Origin: Microbacterium paludicola
GTDB lineage: Bacteria; Actinomycetota; Actinomycetes; Actinomycetales; Microbacteriaceae
Assembly (NCBI RefSeq): GCF_015235415.1
Contig: NZ_JADGLL010000001.1
Coordinates: 62,001-126,000 of the forward strand
Length of the DNA: 64,000 nucleotides
Direction: 5' to 3'
Shown: in pieces, positions 22,795 through 30,320 of the stretch
Layout of the letters: each line of letters starts with the position of its first letter
Position numbering within the stretch: the stretch's first letter is position 1
Made by a program: the position numbers and the translations under genes
Notes under the pieces: model-generated
Databases searched by the model: none
Told to the model about the DNA's origin: nothing
Seen by the model: the letters and a program-made list of their open reading frames with translations, nothing else

Positions 22795-25367
22795 CGGCGC
22801 ACCTCCAGGGTCGTTCCGGCGATCAGGACGGCGCCGCTCTCGCGCTCCTCGGGGAACGCGGGTCGCACCTGGCCGCGCTCGGCGACGTAGGCGAGCGACG
22901 GATCCGGGGTGTCGGGGGCGTTCACGAACGACGCGAAGCGCTTGAGCTTCTCCGGGTCGCGCAGCGTCGCCGCCCACTCGTCCTCGTAGTCCTCGACGTG
23001 GCGCGCCATCTGGGTGTCCAGGTCGGCGCAGATCCCGAGGCTGTCTTCGAAGATCACGCGGCGCAGCTCTTCGATGCCGCCCTCGAGCTCCTCGAACCAC
23101 GGGGCCGTGCGCTGCAGGCGGTCGGCCGTGCGGATGTAGTACATGAAGAACCGGTCGATCGCGGTGATGAGCGCGTCGTCGTCGAGCCCCTCGGCCAGCA
23201 GCTGTGCGTGGCGGGGTGTGAACCCGCCGTTGCCGCCGACGTACATGTTCCAGCCGTTCTCGGTGGCGACGACGCCGACGTCCTTGCCGCGGGCCTCGGC
23301 GCACTCGCGCGCGCAGCCCGAGACGCCGAGCTTGAACTTGTGCGGGGCGCGCAGGCCGCGGTAGCGCAGTTCGAGCTTCACGGCCATGCCGACCGAGTCG
23401 AGCACGCCGTACCGGCACCACGTCGAGCCCACGCACGACTTCACCGTGCGCAGCGACTTGCCGTACGCGTGTCCCGACTCGAAGCCGGCATCCACCAGGC
23501 GCTGCCAGATGAGCGGCAGCTGCTCGAGCCGCGCGCCGAACATGTCGACGCGCTGTCCGCCCGTGATCTTCGTGTAGAGGCCGAAGTCCTTCGCGATCTG
23601 GCCGACGGCGATCAGCCCCTCCGGCGTGACCTCGCCGCCGGGCATGCGCGGCACGACCGAGTACGAGCCGTCCTTCTGCAGGTTGGCCATGACGTGGTCG
23701 TTCGTGTCCTGCAGCGTGGCGTTCTCGCCCTCGAGCACGTGGGATCCGACCAGGCCAGACAGGATGCTCGCGATCGCCGGCTTGCAGATGTCGCAGCCGC
23801 GGCCGTGGCCGAAGCGCTCGATGATCGCGCTGAAGGTCGTGAGCTCCGACACGCGGATGGCGTCGAACAGCTGCCGGCGCGACATGTCGAAGTGCTCGCA
23901 CATCGCGTTGCTGACCGTCTGCCCGAGCTTCGTCAGCTCCTTGCCGACGATCTTCTTCACCATGGTGAAGCACGAGCCGCAGGTCGCCCCGGCCTTCGTG
24001 CACGCCTTGACCGCGGTGGCGTCGGCGCAGCCGTCCTCGTGGACCGCGCCGCGGATCCGGCCCGCCGTGACGGAGGAGCAGGAGCAGACGATCGCCTCGT
24101 CCGGCAGGTCTCCCGTGGGCGCCTCGACGCCATCGGCGGGCATCAGGTACGCGGCAGGGTCGGCGCCGAGGGCGCTTCCGACGAGCGGACGCAGCGAGCC
24201 GTAGGCGGAGGCGTCGCCGACCAGGATGCCGCCGAGCAGCGTCTTCGCGTCATCCGACAGCACGAGCTTCTTGTAGACCCCGGACACCGGATCCGCGTAG
24301 ACGACGTCGAGCGCGCCGGGCGTCGTGGCGAACGCGTCGCCGAAGCTCGCGACGTCGACGCCGGAGAGCTTCAGCTTCGTCGAGTCGTCGTACCCGGGGA
24401 ACGCGGCGGCACCGCCCACCAGACGATCGGCGGCCACCTCGGCCATCGCGTAGCCCGGCGCGACGAGACCGACCGTGCGGCCCTCGTAGGCGGCGACCTC
24501 GCCGATCGCCAGGATGTGCGGGTCGCTGGTCGCGCAGGCCGCGTCGATCTCGACGCCGCCGTACGGACCGATCGCGAGACCCGCCTCGCGGCCGATCTCG
24601 TCGCGGGGCCGCACGCCGACCGTGAACACCACGACGTCGGTGCGGGCGTACGAGCCGTCGCGGAACTCCAGCCCGGTGACGTGGCCCGACCGATCCTGAT
24701 CCAGGCGCGTCGTGCGGCTCTCGGTGCGCACGGCGATGCCCTTCGCCTCGATGAGCCGGCGCAGGGTGCTGCCTCCGGCGAGGTCGAGCTGGGCCGACAT
24801 CAGCCGGTCGGACGACTGCACGACGGTCGCGTCGACGCCGAGCCCCTGTAGCGCTCCCGCGGCCTCGAGGCCCAGCAGGCCGCCGCCGATCACGGTGCCG
24901 ACGAGCGGGCGCCCGAGCTGCGCGGAACGGGCCGACACGAACTCGCGCAGCCCGGCGACGTCATCCAGCGTGCGGTAGACGAACGTGCCGGGCAGGTCGG
25001 CGCCATCCACCCCGGGACGCGCCGCATACGACCCCGTGGCGAGCACGAGCGTGTCGTACGGGATGACGTTGCGCGAGCGCGTCGTGACAGTTCGGGCCCC
25101 GCGGTCGATCCGGATGACCGGGTCGCCCCCGACGAACGAGACGCGCTCATCCTGCAGCGGTGCCGGCTCGAGTGTGAGGTCGTCGGGGGAGGAGCCGGAG
25201 AAGAACGCGGTGAGCCCGACGCGGTCGTACGGCCGGCGGCCCTCCTCGCCGAGCACCGTGATGTCGACGTCGCCGGCCCGGCTCAGCAGGCTCTCGACGA
25301 AGCGGTGCGCCACCATGCCGGCGCCCACGACGACGATGCGACGGGGTGAATCAGTCGAGGCGGTCAT
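22791..25367 (-). CDS. nirB: NADH-dependent nitrite reductase large subunit NirB
   Basis: An 858-residue cytoplasmic enzyme reducing nitrite to ammonium. Domains in order: FAD (VVVGAGMVAHRFVESLL), NAD (VIGGGLLGLEAAGALQGLG), BFD [2Fe-2S] (CSCSSVTAG...TCGSC, about 420-460), a second Cys pair (GRGCDICKP, about 505), ferredoxin-like half (PRMPGGEVTPEGL), and the siroheme-[4Fe-4S] ligands SCVGSTWCRYG and SGCARECAEARG. ATG 25367 has CAGGAG upstream. It leads nirB-nirD-cysG with 4-base overlaps. A dyad upstream may control it. Confidence 0.97.
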   Translation of the reverse strand: MTASTDSPRRIVVVGAGMVAHRFVESLLSRAGDVDITVLGEEGRRPYDRVGLTAFFSGSSPDDLTLEPAPLQDERVSFVGGDPVIRIDRGARTVTTRSRNVIPYDTLVLATGSYAARPGVDGADLPGTFVYRTLDDVAGLREFVSARSAQLGRPLVGTVIGGGLLGLEAAGALQGLGVDATVVQSSDRLMSAQLDLAGGSTLRRLIEAKGIAVRTESRTTRLDQDRSGHVTGLEFRDGSYARTDVVVFTVGVRPRDEIGREAGLAIGPYGGVEIDAACATSDPHILAIGEVAAYEGRTVGLVAPGYAMAEVAADRLVGGAAAFPGYDDSTKLKLSGVDVASFGDAFATTPGALDVVYADPVSGVYKKLVLSDDAKTLLGGILVGDASAYGSLRPLVGSALGADPAAYLMPADGVEAPTGDLPDEAIVCSCSSVTAGRIRGAVHEDGCADATAVKACTKAGATCGSCFTMVKKIVGKELTKLGQTVSNAMCEHFDMSRRQLFDAIRVSELTTFSAIIERFGHGRGCDICKPAIASILSGLVGSHVLEGENATLQDTNDHVMANLQKDGSYSVVPRMPGGEVTPEGLIAVGQIAKDFGLYTKITGGQRVDMFGARLEQLPLIWQRLVDAGFESGHAYGKSLRTVKSCVGSTWCRYGVLDSVGMAVKLELRYRGLRAPHKFKLGVSGCARECAEARGKDVGVVATENGWNMYVGGNGGFTPRHAQLLAEGLDDDALITAIDRFFMYYIRTADRLQRTAPWFEELEGGIEELRRVIFEDSLGICADLDTQMARHVEDYEDEWAATLRDPEKLKRFASFVNAPDTPDPSLAYVAERGQVRPAFPEERESGAVLIAGTTLEVRR

Positions 25368-25445
25368 CTCGCTCCTGCCGGTGGGGGATCACGGGTGGTG
25401 ATGGATTCCCACGGTAGGAACGGCGTGTTTCGCGGCGGCGCGGCG

Positions 25446-25464
25446 TTCGATTACCCCGATCGAA
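25446..25464. promoter_or_regulatory. Dyad upstream of nirB, candidate operator
   Basis: TTCGAT-TACCCCG-ATCGAA is a perfect 6-bp inverted repeat spaced by seven bases, 79-97 bases before the nirB ATG. On the minus strand it includes GTAATCGAAC, and GAAACACGC follows nearer to nirB, as also seen upstream of narK. GlnR half-site spacing is not met well, so the binding protein is unknown. Confidence 0.4.
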
Positions 25465-25471
25465 CGATTCC

Positions 25472-25499
25472 CTCACGACCGGCACGGGGCCGGTGTGAG
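25472..25499 (-). terminator. Possible hairpin terminator downstream of map
   Basis: CTCAC-G-ACCGGC and GCCGGTGTGAG pair as an 11-bp stem with a single bulge and a five-base loop, nine bases after the map stop. There is no T tract. Confidence 0.45.
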
Positions 25500-25507
25500 G
25501 TCGTCGG

Positions 25508-26281
25508 TCAGAGGCCGGTGCGGTCGGTCAGGACGATCGGGCCGTCGGCCGTGATCGCGATGGTGTGCTCGGAGTGCGCACCGCGCGAGCCGTCGGCGCT
25601 GCGCAGCGTCCAGCCATCCGGGTCCGTGACGAGCTCGTCGGTGGTCTGCAGGAACCACGGCTCGATGGCGACCACGAGGCCCGGCTTCAGCGGGAATCCG
25701 CGCCCCGGACGCCCATTGTTGGCGATGTGCGGGTCGCCGTGCATCTCGCGGCCGACGCCGTGACCGCCGAAATCGGTGTTGATGCTGAGCCCCTCGGCGT
25801 GGGCGACCGCCGCGATGGCCGCGGAGATGTCGCCCGTGCGGTTGCCCACGGTCGCCGCCTCGATCGCCGCCGCGAGCGCGCGCTCGGTCGTGTCGATCAG
25901 CGCGAGGTCCTCGTCGCGCGGCGTGCCGACCACGAAGGACACCGCCGAGTCGGCCACCCAGCCGTTCAGGGAGACCGCGAAGTCAAGCGTCACGAGATCG
26001 CCGTCGCGCAGGTCGTAGTCGTGGGGGAGCCCATGCAGGACGGCGTCGTTCACCGAGGTGCAGATCACCTTGCCGAACGGGCTGGCGCCGAAGGACGGGT
26101 GGTAGTCGATGTAGCACGACTCGGCGCCGGCCTTGCGGATCATGTCGTGCGCGCGACGGTCGATGGCCAGCAGGTTCGTGCCGACCTTGGTGTCCTCGCG
26201 CAGCGTCGCGAGGGTCTCCGCGACGAACCGGCCGACGGGCCGCATCTGCTCGATCTCGGCCGGGGTGCGCAGTTCGATCAT
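25508..26281 (-). CDS. map: Type I methionine aminopeptidase
   Basis: A 257-residue metalloprotease that removes the initiator methionine. Metal ligands are visible in TLDFAVSLNGWVADSAVSF (Asp pair), GHGVGREMHGDPHI (His) and GLVVAIEPWF (Glu), with the final Glu in AHSEHTIAI. HPSFGASPFGKVICTSVND is the substrate-site segment. ATG 26281 has AGAGGA nine bases upstream. It starts 108 bases from the divergent membrane-protein gene and is the only housekeeping gene on the island side of rplS. Confidence 0.96.
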   Translation of the reverse strand: MIELRTPAEIEQMRPVGRFVAETLATLREDTKVGTNLLAIDRRAHDMIRKAGAESCYIDYHPSFGASPFGKVICTSVNDAVLHGLPHDYDLRDGDLVTLDFAVSLNGWVADSAVSFVVGTPRDEDLALIDTTERALAAAIEAATVGNRTGDISAAIAAVAHAEGLSINTDFGGHGVGREMHGDPHIANNGRPGRGFPLKPGLVVAIEPWFLQTTDELVTDPDGWTLRSADGSRGAHSEHTIAITADGPIVLTDRTGL

Positions 26282-26377
26282 GAGAGTCCTCTCGCTCGAG
26301 AACCATTCTCGCCGATAGGCGGCTGTGTCTTCCCTATGGGGCGACCTGCACGCAGCGGTGACGACGGGCCGGCGCCG

Positions 26378-26389
26378 TACCATCGCGGT
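26378..26389 (+). promoter_or_regulatory. Leaderless -10 for the 26390 membrane protein
   Basis: TACCAT (26378-26383) plus six bases directly before the ATG at 26390, as at the other leaderless genes. Confidence 0.5.
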
Positions 26390-26818
26390 ATGGCGCTTCG
26401 ACGCATCTTCTCCCGCTGGCTCTGGCCCGCCGCCTTCGTGCTGCCCCTGTGGGTGCTCGTCGGCTGGGGGATCTCGGGCGCCGGCGGATGGGCGTTCCTC
26501 TGGGTGCTGTTCATCGCGCTGCCCTCCGTGTTCTTCGCCCAGATCGCCCTGACGCTGCTGAACCGCGCGCGGCCGTCGGTGCGCCGCACCGGCGCGGTGT
26601 CCTGGCTCGACGTCGCGGGGTTCGGGGTGTGGCACATCCTGACGATCGCCGTCGGCCTGTTCAACCCGACGTGGTTCGGGCTGACCCTCGCCCTCGCGAT
26701 CGTCGCCGTGCTCGGCCTGCTGTGGCTCCAGCTCTGGCAGCTGCGCCGCGAGGCGGCCCTCACGCGGACCGCACCCGCGACCGGCGTGATCATCGTGAAC
26801 GAGCGCGGATCGCTCTGA
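26390..26818 (+). CDS. Small integral membrane protein of unknown function
   Basis: A 142-residue protein with about four hydrophobic helices (AAFVLPLWVLVGWGI, GWAFLWVLFIALPSVFF, GFGVWHILTIAVGLF, LTLALAIVAVLGLLWLQL) and a short soluble C-terminus. The start is chosen at the ATG behind a leaderless -10 (TACCAT); the longer frame upstream is antisense to map. No catalytic motif is visible. It lies between map (divergent) and rplS. I do not recognise a family beyond actinobacterial conserved membrane proteins. Confidence 0.75.
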   Translation: MALRRIFSRWLWPAAFVLPLWVLVGWGISGAGGWAFLWVLFIALPSVFFAQIALTLLNRARPSVRRTGAVSWLDVAGFGVWHILTIAVGLFNPTWFGLTLALAIVAVLGLLWLQLWQLRREAALTRTAPATGVIIVNERGSL

Positions 26819-26842
26819 CCCCGGGGCCCCGGGCTCACTGGT

Positions 26843-26871
26843 TTGGCCGCGGCTTCCGCGCGTGCCATAAT
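26843..26871 (+). promoter_or_regulatory. Sigma-A type promoter for rplS
   Basis: TTGGCC (26843-26848), 17-base spacer, CATAAT (26866-26871). This is the best -35/-10 pair in the window. It gives rplS its own leader of about 145 bases, consistent with its separation from trmD. Confidence 0.65.
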
Positions 26872-27024
26872 GGATCCTTGTGCCGTGACCGGTGCAGCTG
26901 TTGCTGCGCCCGTTTCGCCGCTCTGCCCCAGGGGAGCCGAGGGTCGTCAGACCTCACAGCACACGCAGACCAATCCTTGACTCAAACGCGGCCGACCTGT
27001 GGCGGCCGCAGGAAGTGATCCGAC

Positions 27025-27369
27025 ATGCACATCCTCGATGCCGTCGACGCCGCCTCGCTGCGCTCCGACATCCCCGCCTTCGCCCCCGGTGACACCGTCA
27101 AGGTGCACGTGAACATCATCGAGGGCAACCGCTCGCGTATCCAGGTGTTCCAGGGCGTCGTCATCGCCCGCCAGGGCGACGGCGTGCGCGAGACCTTCAC
27201 GGTCCGCAAGATCAGCTTCCAGGTCGGCGTGGAGCGCACCTTCCCGGTGCACTCGCCGGTCATCGACCACATCGAGGTCGTGACCCGCGGTGACGTCCGC
27301 CGCGCCAAGCTGTACTACCTGCGCAACCTGCGCGGCAAGAAGGCGAAGATCAAGGAGAAGCGCGGCTGA
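27025..27369 (+). CDS. rplS: 50S ribosomal protein L19
   Basis: L19 (114 aa) lies at the subunit interface. Recognised by [53 protein letters not shown] and [15 protein letters not shown]. The ATG has AGGAAG upstream. In the classical order it follows trmD directly; here 22 kb intervene and a strong promoter and long leader precede it. A near-ideal hairpin terminator follows. Confidence 0.98.
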   Translation: MHILDAVDAASLRSDIPAFAPGDTVKVHVNIIEGNRSRIQVFQGVVIARQGDGVRETFTVRKISFQVGVERTFPVHSPVIDHIEVVTRGDVRRAKLYYLRNLRGKKAKIKEKRG

Positions 27370-27386
27370 GCCCAGCGCCTCTTCGA

Positions 27387-27422
27387 ACGAAGCCCCGCGA
27401 CCACGTGGTCGCGGGGCTTCGT
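27387..27422 (+). terminator. Strong palindromic terminator after rplS
   Basis: A perfect 36-base palindrome (ACGAAGCCCCGCGACCAC and its reverse complement) forms a long GC stem 18 bases after the rplS stop. CGTTTCC follows. Being perfectly symmetrical, it could terminate in both directions. Confidence 0.85.
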
Positions 27423-27556
27423 CGTTTCCTGGCAACGCACCTCGGGAACGCCTGCGGATCGTCCCGAACGTCGGCACGCCGTGCGCCCGTCCCGCGCGGA
27501 TATGCGACGCTGGATCGAGCGCACCGGGACCGGCGCGCGAGCTGTCGAAGGAACCC

Positions 27557-28342
27557 ATGAGCACCGATCCCACCGCGTCCGCGGCACCCCTCTACCGTCG
27601 CGACCGGCGCCAGGCCGAGCAGACGGCCGCGGAGCAGCGCAGGAGCCGCGGATGGATGGGATTCCTCCGCGACGTCGTGGTGATCGTGGTCATCGCCGTG
27701 CTCGTGTCCTTCCTCGTGAAGACCTTCGTCGTGCGGTCGTTCTTCATCCCGTCCGCCTCGATGGAGGACACGCTGATCATCGACGACCGCATCCTGGTCG
27801 ACGAGCTGACGCCGAACTGGACGGGGTACTCGCGCGGCGACGTGGTGGTCTTCCGCGATCCCGGTGGCTGGCTCGACCCCGTTCCGGAGACCGAGCGCAC
27901 GCCCATCGCCGCCGGCGTCGAATGGGTGCTGAGCCTTGTGGGCCTGTCGGCCTCGGATTCGGATGACCACCTCGTCAAGCGGATCATCGGCATGCCCGGC
28001 GACCACGTCGTGTGCTGCAACGCCCTCGGCCAGGTGTCGGTGAACGACGTGCCCGTCGACGAGCTCGGCTACCTGAAGCTGCCCGCGGGCGACCGGCAGG
28101 CCTCGAACATCGAGTTCGACGTCACCGTGCCGGAGGGCTCGCTCTGGGTGATGGGCGACAACCGCGACAGCTCGAAGGACTCGCGCTACAACCGCGAGCA
28201 GCCCGGCAACGGATTTGTGCCGCTCGACCACGTTGTCGGCAAGGTCTTCCTGCGGACGTGGCCCTTCGACCGCTTCGGCGGGATCGACGGCCACCACGAG
28301 GTGTTCTCGGGCGTCCCCCGGATCGAGGAGGGCGAGGGCTGA
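27557..28342 (+). CDS. lepB: Signal peptidase I
   Basis: A membrane-bound serine protease (261 aa) that cleaves Sec and Tat signal peptides. One membrane anchor lies at about residues 37-57 (FLRDVVVIVVIAVLVSFLV). The nucleophile is Ser in IPSASMEDTL; the general base Lys is in HLVKRIIGMPGD; the third box is MGDNRDSSKDSRYN. ATG 27557 has AAGGAA upstream. It overlaps rnhB by one base (TGATG). Confidence 0.96.
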   Translation: MSTDPTASAAPLYRRDRRQAEQTAAEQRRSRGWMGFLRDVVVIVVIAVLVSFLVKTFVVRSFFIPSASMEDTLIIDDRILVDELTPNWTGYSRGDVVVFRDPGGWLDPVPETERTPIAAGVEWVLSLVGLSASDSDDHLVKRIIGMPGDHVVCCNALGQVSVNDVPVDELGYLKLPAGDRQASNIEFDVTVPEGSLWVMGDNRDSSKDSRYNREQPGNGFVPLDHVVGKVFLRTWPFDRFGGIDGHHEVFSGVPRIEEGEG

Positions 28343-29001
28343 TGGCCGTCGCCGTCCCCACCCTCTCGCTCGAGCGCCGGCTGCTGCGCGAGACGCCGCT
28401 GGTGTTCGCGTGCGACGAGGTGGGGCGCGGCGCGCTGGCGGGTCCCGTAGCCGTCGGAGCATCGGTGGTCGACGCGGCATCCGCGCGCCGTCGCGTGCCC
28501 ATGGGCCTTCGCGACTCGAAGCTCGTTCCCGAACCCCGCCGCGCCGAGGTCGCCGAGCGCGCCGCCGGCTGGGTGCTGGCGAGCGCCGTCGGCTGGGCCG
28601 AGTCGGAGGAGATCGACGAGATCGGCATCATCCGCGCCCTCGGGCTCGCGGCGGTGCGCGCCCTCGCCGCGCTCGAGGAGCTCGGCTATGCGCCGGCGAC
28701 CGGCATCGTGCTGCTCGACGGCAACCACGACTACATCAACCCGGTCGCGGCATCCCGCCTGACGGTGAGGCCGGTCGTCAAGGCCGACCGCGACTGCGCG
28801 TCGGCCTCGGCGGCATCGGTGATCGCGAAGGTCGCGCGCGATGCGCGCATGGTGACGCTGCACGACGATCACCCGGCGTACGAGTGGCACAGCAACAAGG
28901 GCTACGCGAGCCCGACCCATCGCGCGGCGATCCGCGAGCACGGGCTCAGCGTTCACCATCGCCGCTCCTGGGCGATCGCTGACGCGCCGACCCTGTTCTA
29001 G
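28342..29001 (+). CDS. rnhB: Ribonuclease HII
   Basis: RNase HII (219 aa) nicks RNA-DNA hybrids and starts ribonucleotide excision. Catalytic carboxylates are in FACDEVGRGALAGPV (Asp-Glu), VLLDGNHDYI (Asp) and VVKADRDCASASAAS (Asp). The C-terminal segment YEWHSNKGYASPTHR is typical. ATG 28342 shares one base with the lepB stop. The lepB-rnhB order is conserved in actinobacteria. Confidence 0.96.
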   Translation: MAVAVPTLSLERRLLRETPLVFACDEVGRGALAGPVAVGASVVDAASARRRVPMGLRDSKLVPEPRRAEVAERAAGWVLASAVGWAESEEIDEIGIIRALGLAAVRALAALEELGYAPATGIVLLDGNHDYINPVAASRLTVRPVVKADRDCASASAASVIAKVARDARMVTLHDDHPAYEWHSNKGYASPTHRAAIREHGLSVHHRRSWAIADAPTLF

Positions 29002-29016
29002 CGTCGGTCGCCGAGC

Positions 29017-29163
29017 CGCGTCACTTGCCGTCGAGCGACAGCTCTCCTCCGGTCGTTGAGCGAGGGAGCGCCAGCGACCGAGTCGAAACGAGGTGACGTC
29101 CTCGCGGCGACGAGTCCCTCGAGCAGCGGCCGCCGCGCGTCACTTGCCGTCGAGCGACAGCTC
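29017..29163. repeat. 28-bp direct repeats duplicating the DUF2469 3' end, enclosing a dispersed repeat
   Basis: CGCGTCACTTGCCGTCGAGC... (28 bases) occurs at 29017-29044 and again at 29136-29163, 119 bases apart. The second copy is the true 3' end and stop of the DUF2469 gene; the first is a detached remnant. Between them, 29051-29090 is a dispersed element (GGTCGTTGAGCGAGGGAGCG...CGAGTCGAAACG). This looks like tandem duplication with or after element insertion. Confidence 0.75.
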
Positions 29164-29466
29164 GTCGGGAAGCTGGAAGTCGCGGCGCGAGAGCTCCTCG
29201 ATGTTCACGTCCTTGAACGTGAGCACGCGCACGGACTTCACGAACCGGTCGGCGCGGTAGATGTCCCACACCCAGACGTCCGTCATCGTGAGCTCGAAGT
29301 AGAAGTCGTGCTCGGTGTCGTGACGAACGACGCTGACGTCGTTGGCGAGGTAGAAGCGCCGCTCCGTCTCGATCACGTATTGGAACTGCGAGACGACGTC
29401 GCGGTACTCGCGATACAGCGCCAGCTCGAGTTCGCGGTCGTAATCGTCGAAGACCTCGTCATCCAT
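29140..29466 (-). CDS. DUF2469 family conserved protein
   Basis: A 108-residue protein conserved in actinobacteria between rnhB and yraN (Mycobacterium Rv2901c position). It is acidic and aromatic-rich (FDDYDRELELALYREYRDVV, YLANDVSVVRHD, DFYFELTMTDVWVWD) with no catalytic motif. ATG 29466 has GGAG upstream. The function is unknown. Its last nine codons are duplicated 119 bases downstream. It is transcribed against its neighbours rnhB and yraN. Confidence 0.88.
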   Translation of the reverse strand: MDDEVFDDYDRELELALYREYRDVVSQFQYVIETERRFYLANDVSVVRHDTEHDFYFELTMTDVWVWDIYRADRFVKSVRVLTFKDVNIEELSRRDFQLPDELSLDGK

Positions 29467-29525
29467 GGTGACTCCATCCTATGTCCGTCGCGGGGCCCCG
29501 CCTCTCGTCCCCAGGGACCCGGGCG

Positions 29526-29828
29526 TCAGTCACGCAGGGGCGACCCGACCACGTCGAACCGGAAGCCGCCGAAGTCTCCGGACAGCAGCGGCCGGGCGGC
29601 CGCGATGGATGCCTGCACCTCCGGAAGAGTCAGCGAGGCGCGATGGGCCTCGGCGCTCTCCCACAGCTCGACGACGAACACGGCGTCGGGCTTGTCGTCG
29701 GAGACGCCGACCTCATACAGCAGGCAGCCGGCCTCGGCGAGCCGGTCGCTGCGCCTTGTCAGGATCGCGACGAGCTCGTCACGTCGGCCGTGCGCGGTTC
29801 CCAGGTGTCCGACGTTCGCGAAGGTCAT
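29526..29828 (-). CDS. Putative quinol monooxygenase (ABM domain)
   Basis: A 100-residue dimeric ferredoxin-fold protein of the antibiotic biosynthesis monooxygenase family (FANVGHLGTAHGRRDELVAIL, GCLLYEVGVSDDKPDAVFVVELWES, HRASLTLPEVQA). Relatives such as YgiN oxidise quinols without a cofactor. The start ATG 29828 lies in an intergene divergent from yraN. It may be a recent neighbour, since it is not part of the usual actinobacterial rnhB-yraN order. Confidence 0.82.
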   Translation of the reverse strand: MTFANVGHLGTAHGRRDELVAILTRRSDRLAEAGCLLYEVGVSDDKPDAVFVVELWESAEAHRASLTLPEVQASIAAARPLLSGDFGGFRFDVVGSPLRD

Positions 29829-29957
29829 GGCCGGAGGCTAGCGCGGACCGCGGACACCGGCTCGGAGAGTCGTCCACAAGTCCGGATCGCGCGGACCTTG
29901 TTCGAGATCGGGGCCAGACAGCGCTCGCGCGGCCATCGTGGCCACGACGCTCGGTGC

Positions 29958-30320
29958 ATGGCACGCAAGGATGAGCTCGGCAGAGCCGGCGAGGACCGCG
30001 CGGCCGCGTACCTGAGCGACCGCGGCTACGAGATCCTCGCCCGCAACTGGCGCTGCGCCGACGGCGAGATCGACATCGTCGCCGCCCGCGGCGAGCGGAT
30101 CGTGGCGGTCGAGGTGAAGACGCGCAGCGGCATCGGCTACGGCCATCCGTTCAGCGCCATCGATGATCGCAAGCTGAGCAGGATGTGGCGGCTCGCGCTG
30201 GCCTGGGCCGCGTCGCACCCTGATGTCGCGCGGCGCCGGCGCATCGGCGTGGACGCCATCGCGATCCTCGGCCGCGATCCGCGCAACGGCACGCTCGAGC
30301 ACCTCGAGGGCCTGCGGTGA
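29958..30320 (+). CDS. YraN/UPF0102 family endonuclease-like protein
   Basis: A 120-residue protein with the restriction-endonuclease-like core of UPF0102: RAAAYLSDRGYEILARNWR, DGEIDIVA and VAVEVKTRSG, giving the E-x(n)-D-x(n)-ExK metal site. It has been proposed to be a Holliday-junction-related nuclease, but its role is unproven. ATG 29958 was chosen over longer antisense-type extensions. It overlaps comM by four bases (GTGA). Confidence 0.92.
   Translation: MARKDELGRAGEDRAAAYLSDRGYEILARNWRCADGEIDIVAARGERIVAVEVKTRSGIGYGHPFSAIDDRKLSRMWRLALAWAASHPDVARRRRIGVDAIAILGRDPRNGTLEHLEGLR

Noticed and set aside
22998-24851. 617-codon open frame antisense to nirB
   Set aside because: It mirrors the codon structure of NirB in a GC-rich genome, is rich in Arg/Ala/Asp/His, has no domain motif, and NirB is certain.
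29021-29269. 82-codon minus frame ending in the detached DUF2469 end
   Set aside because: It arises from the duplicated 3' end and the repeat, and runs out of frame into DUF2469; no start signal.
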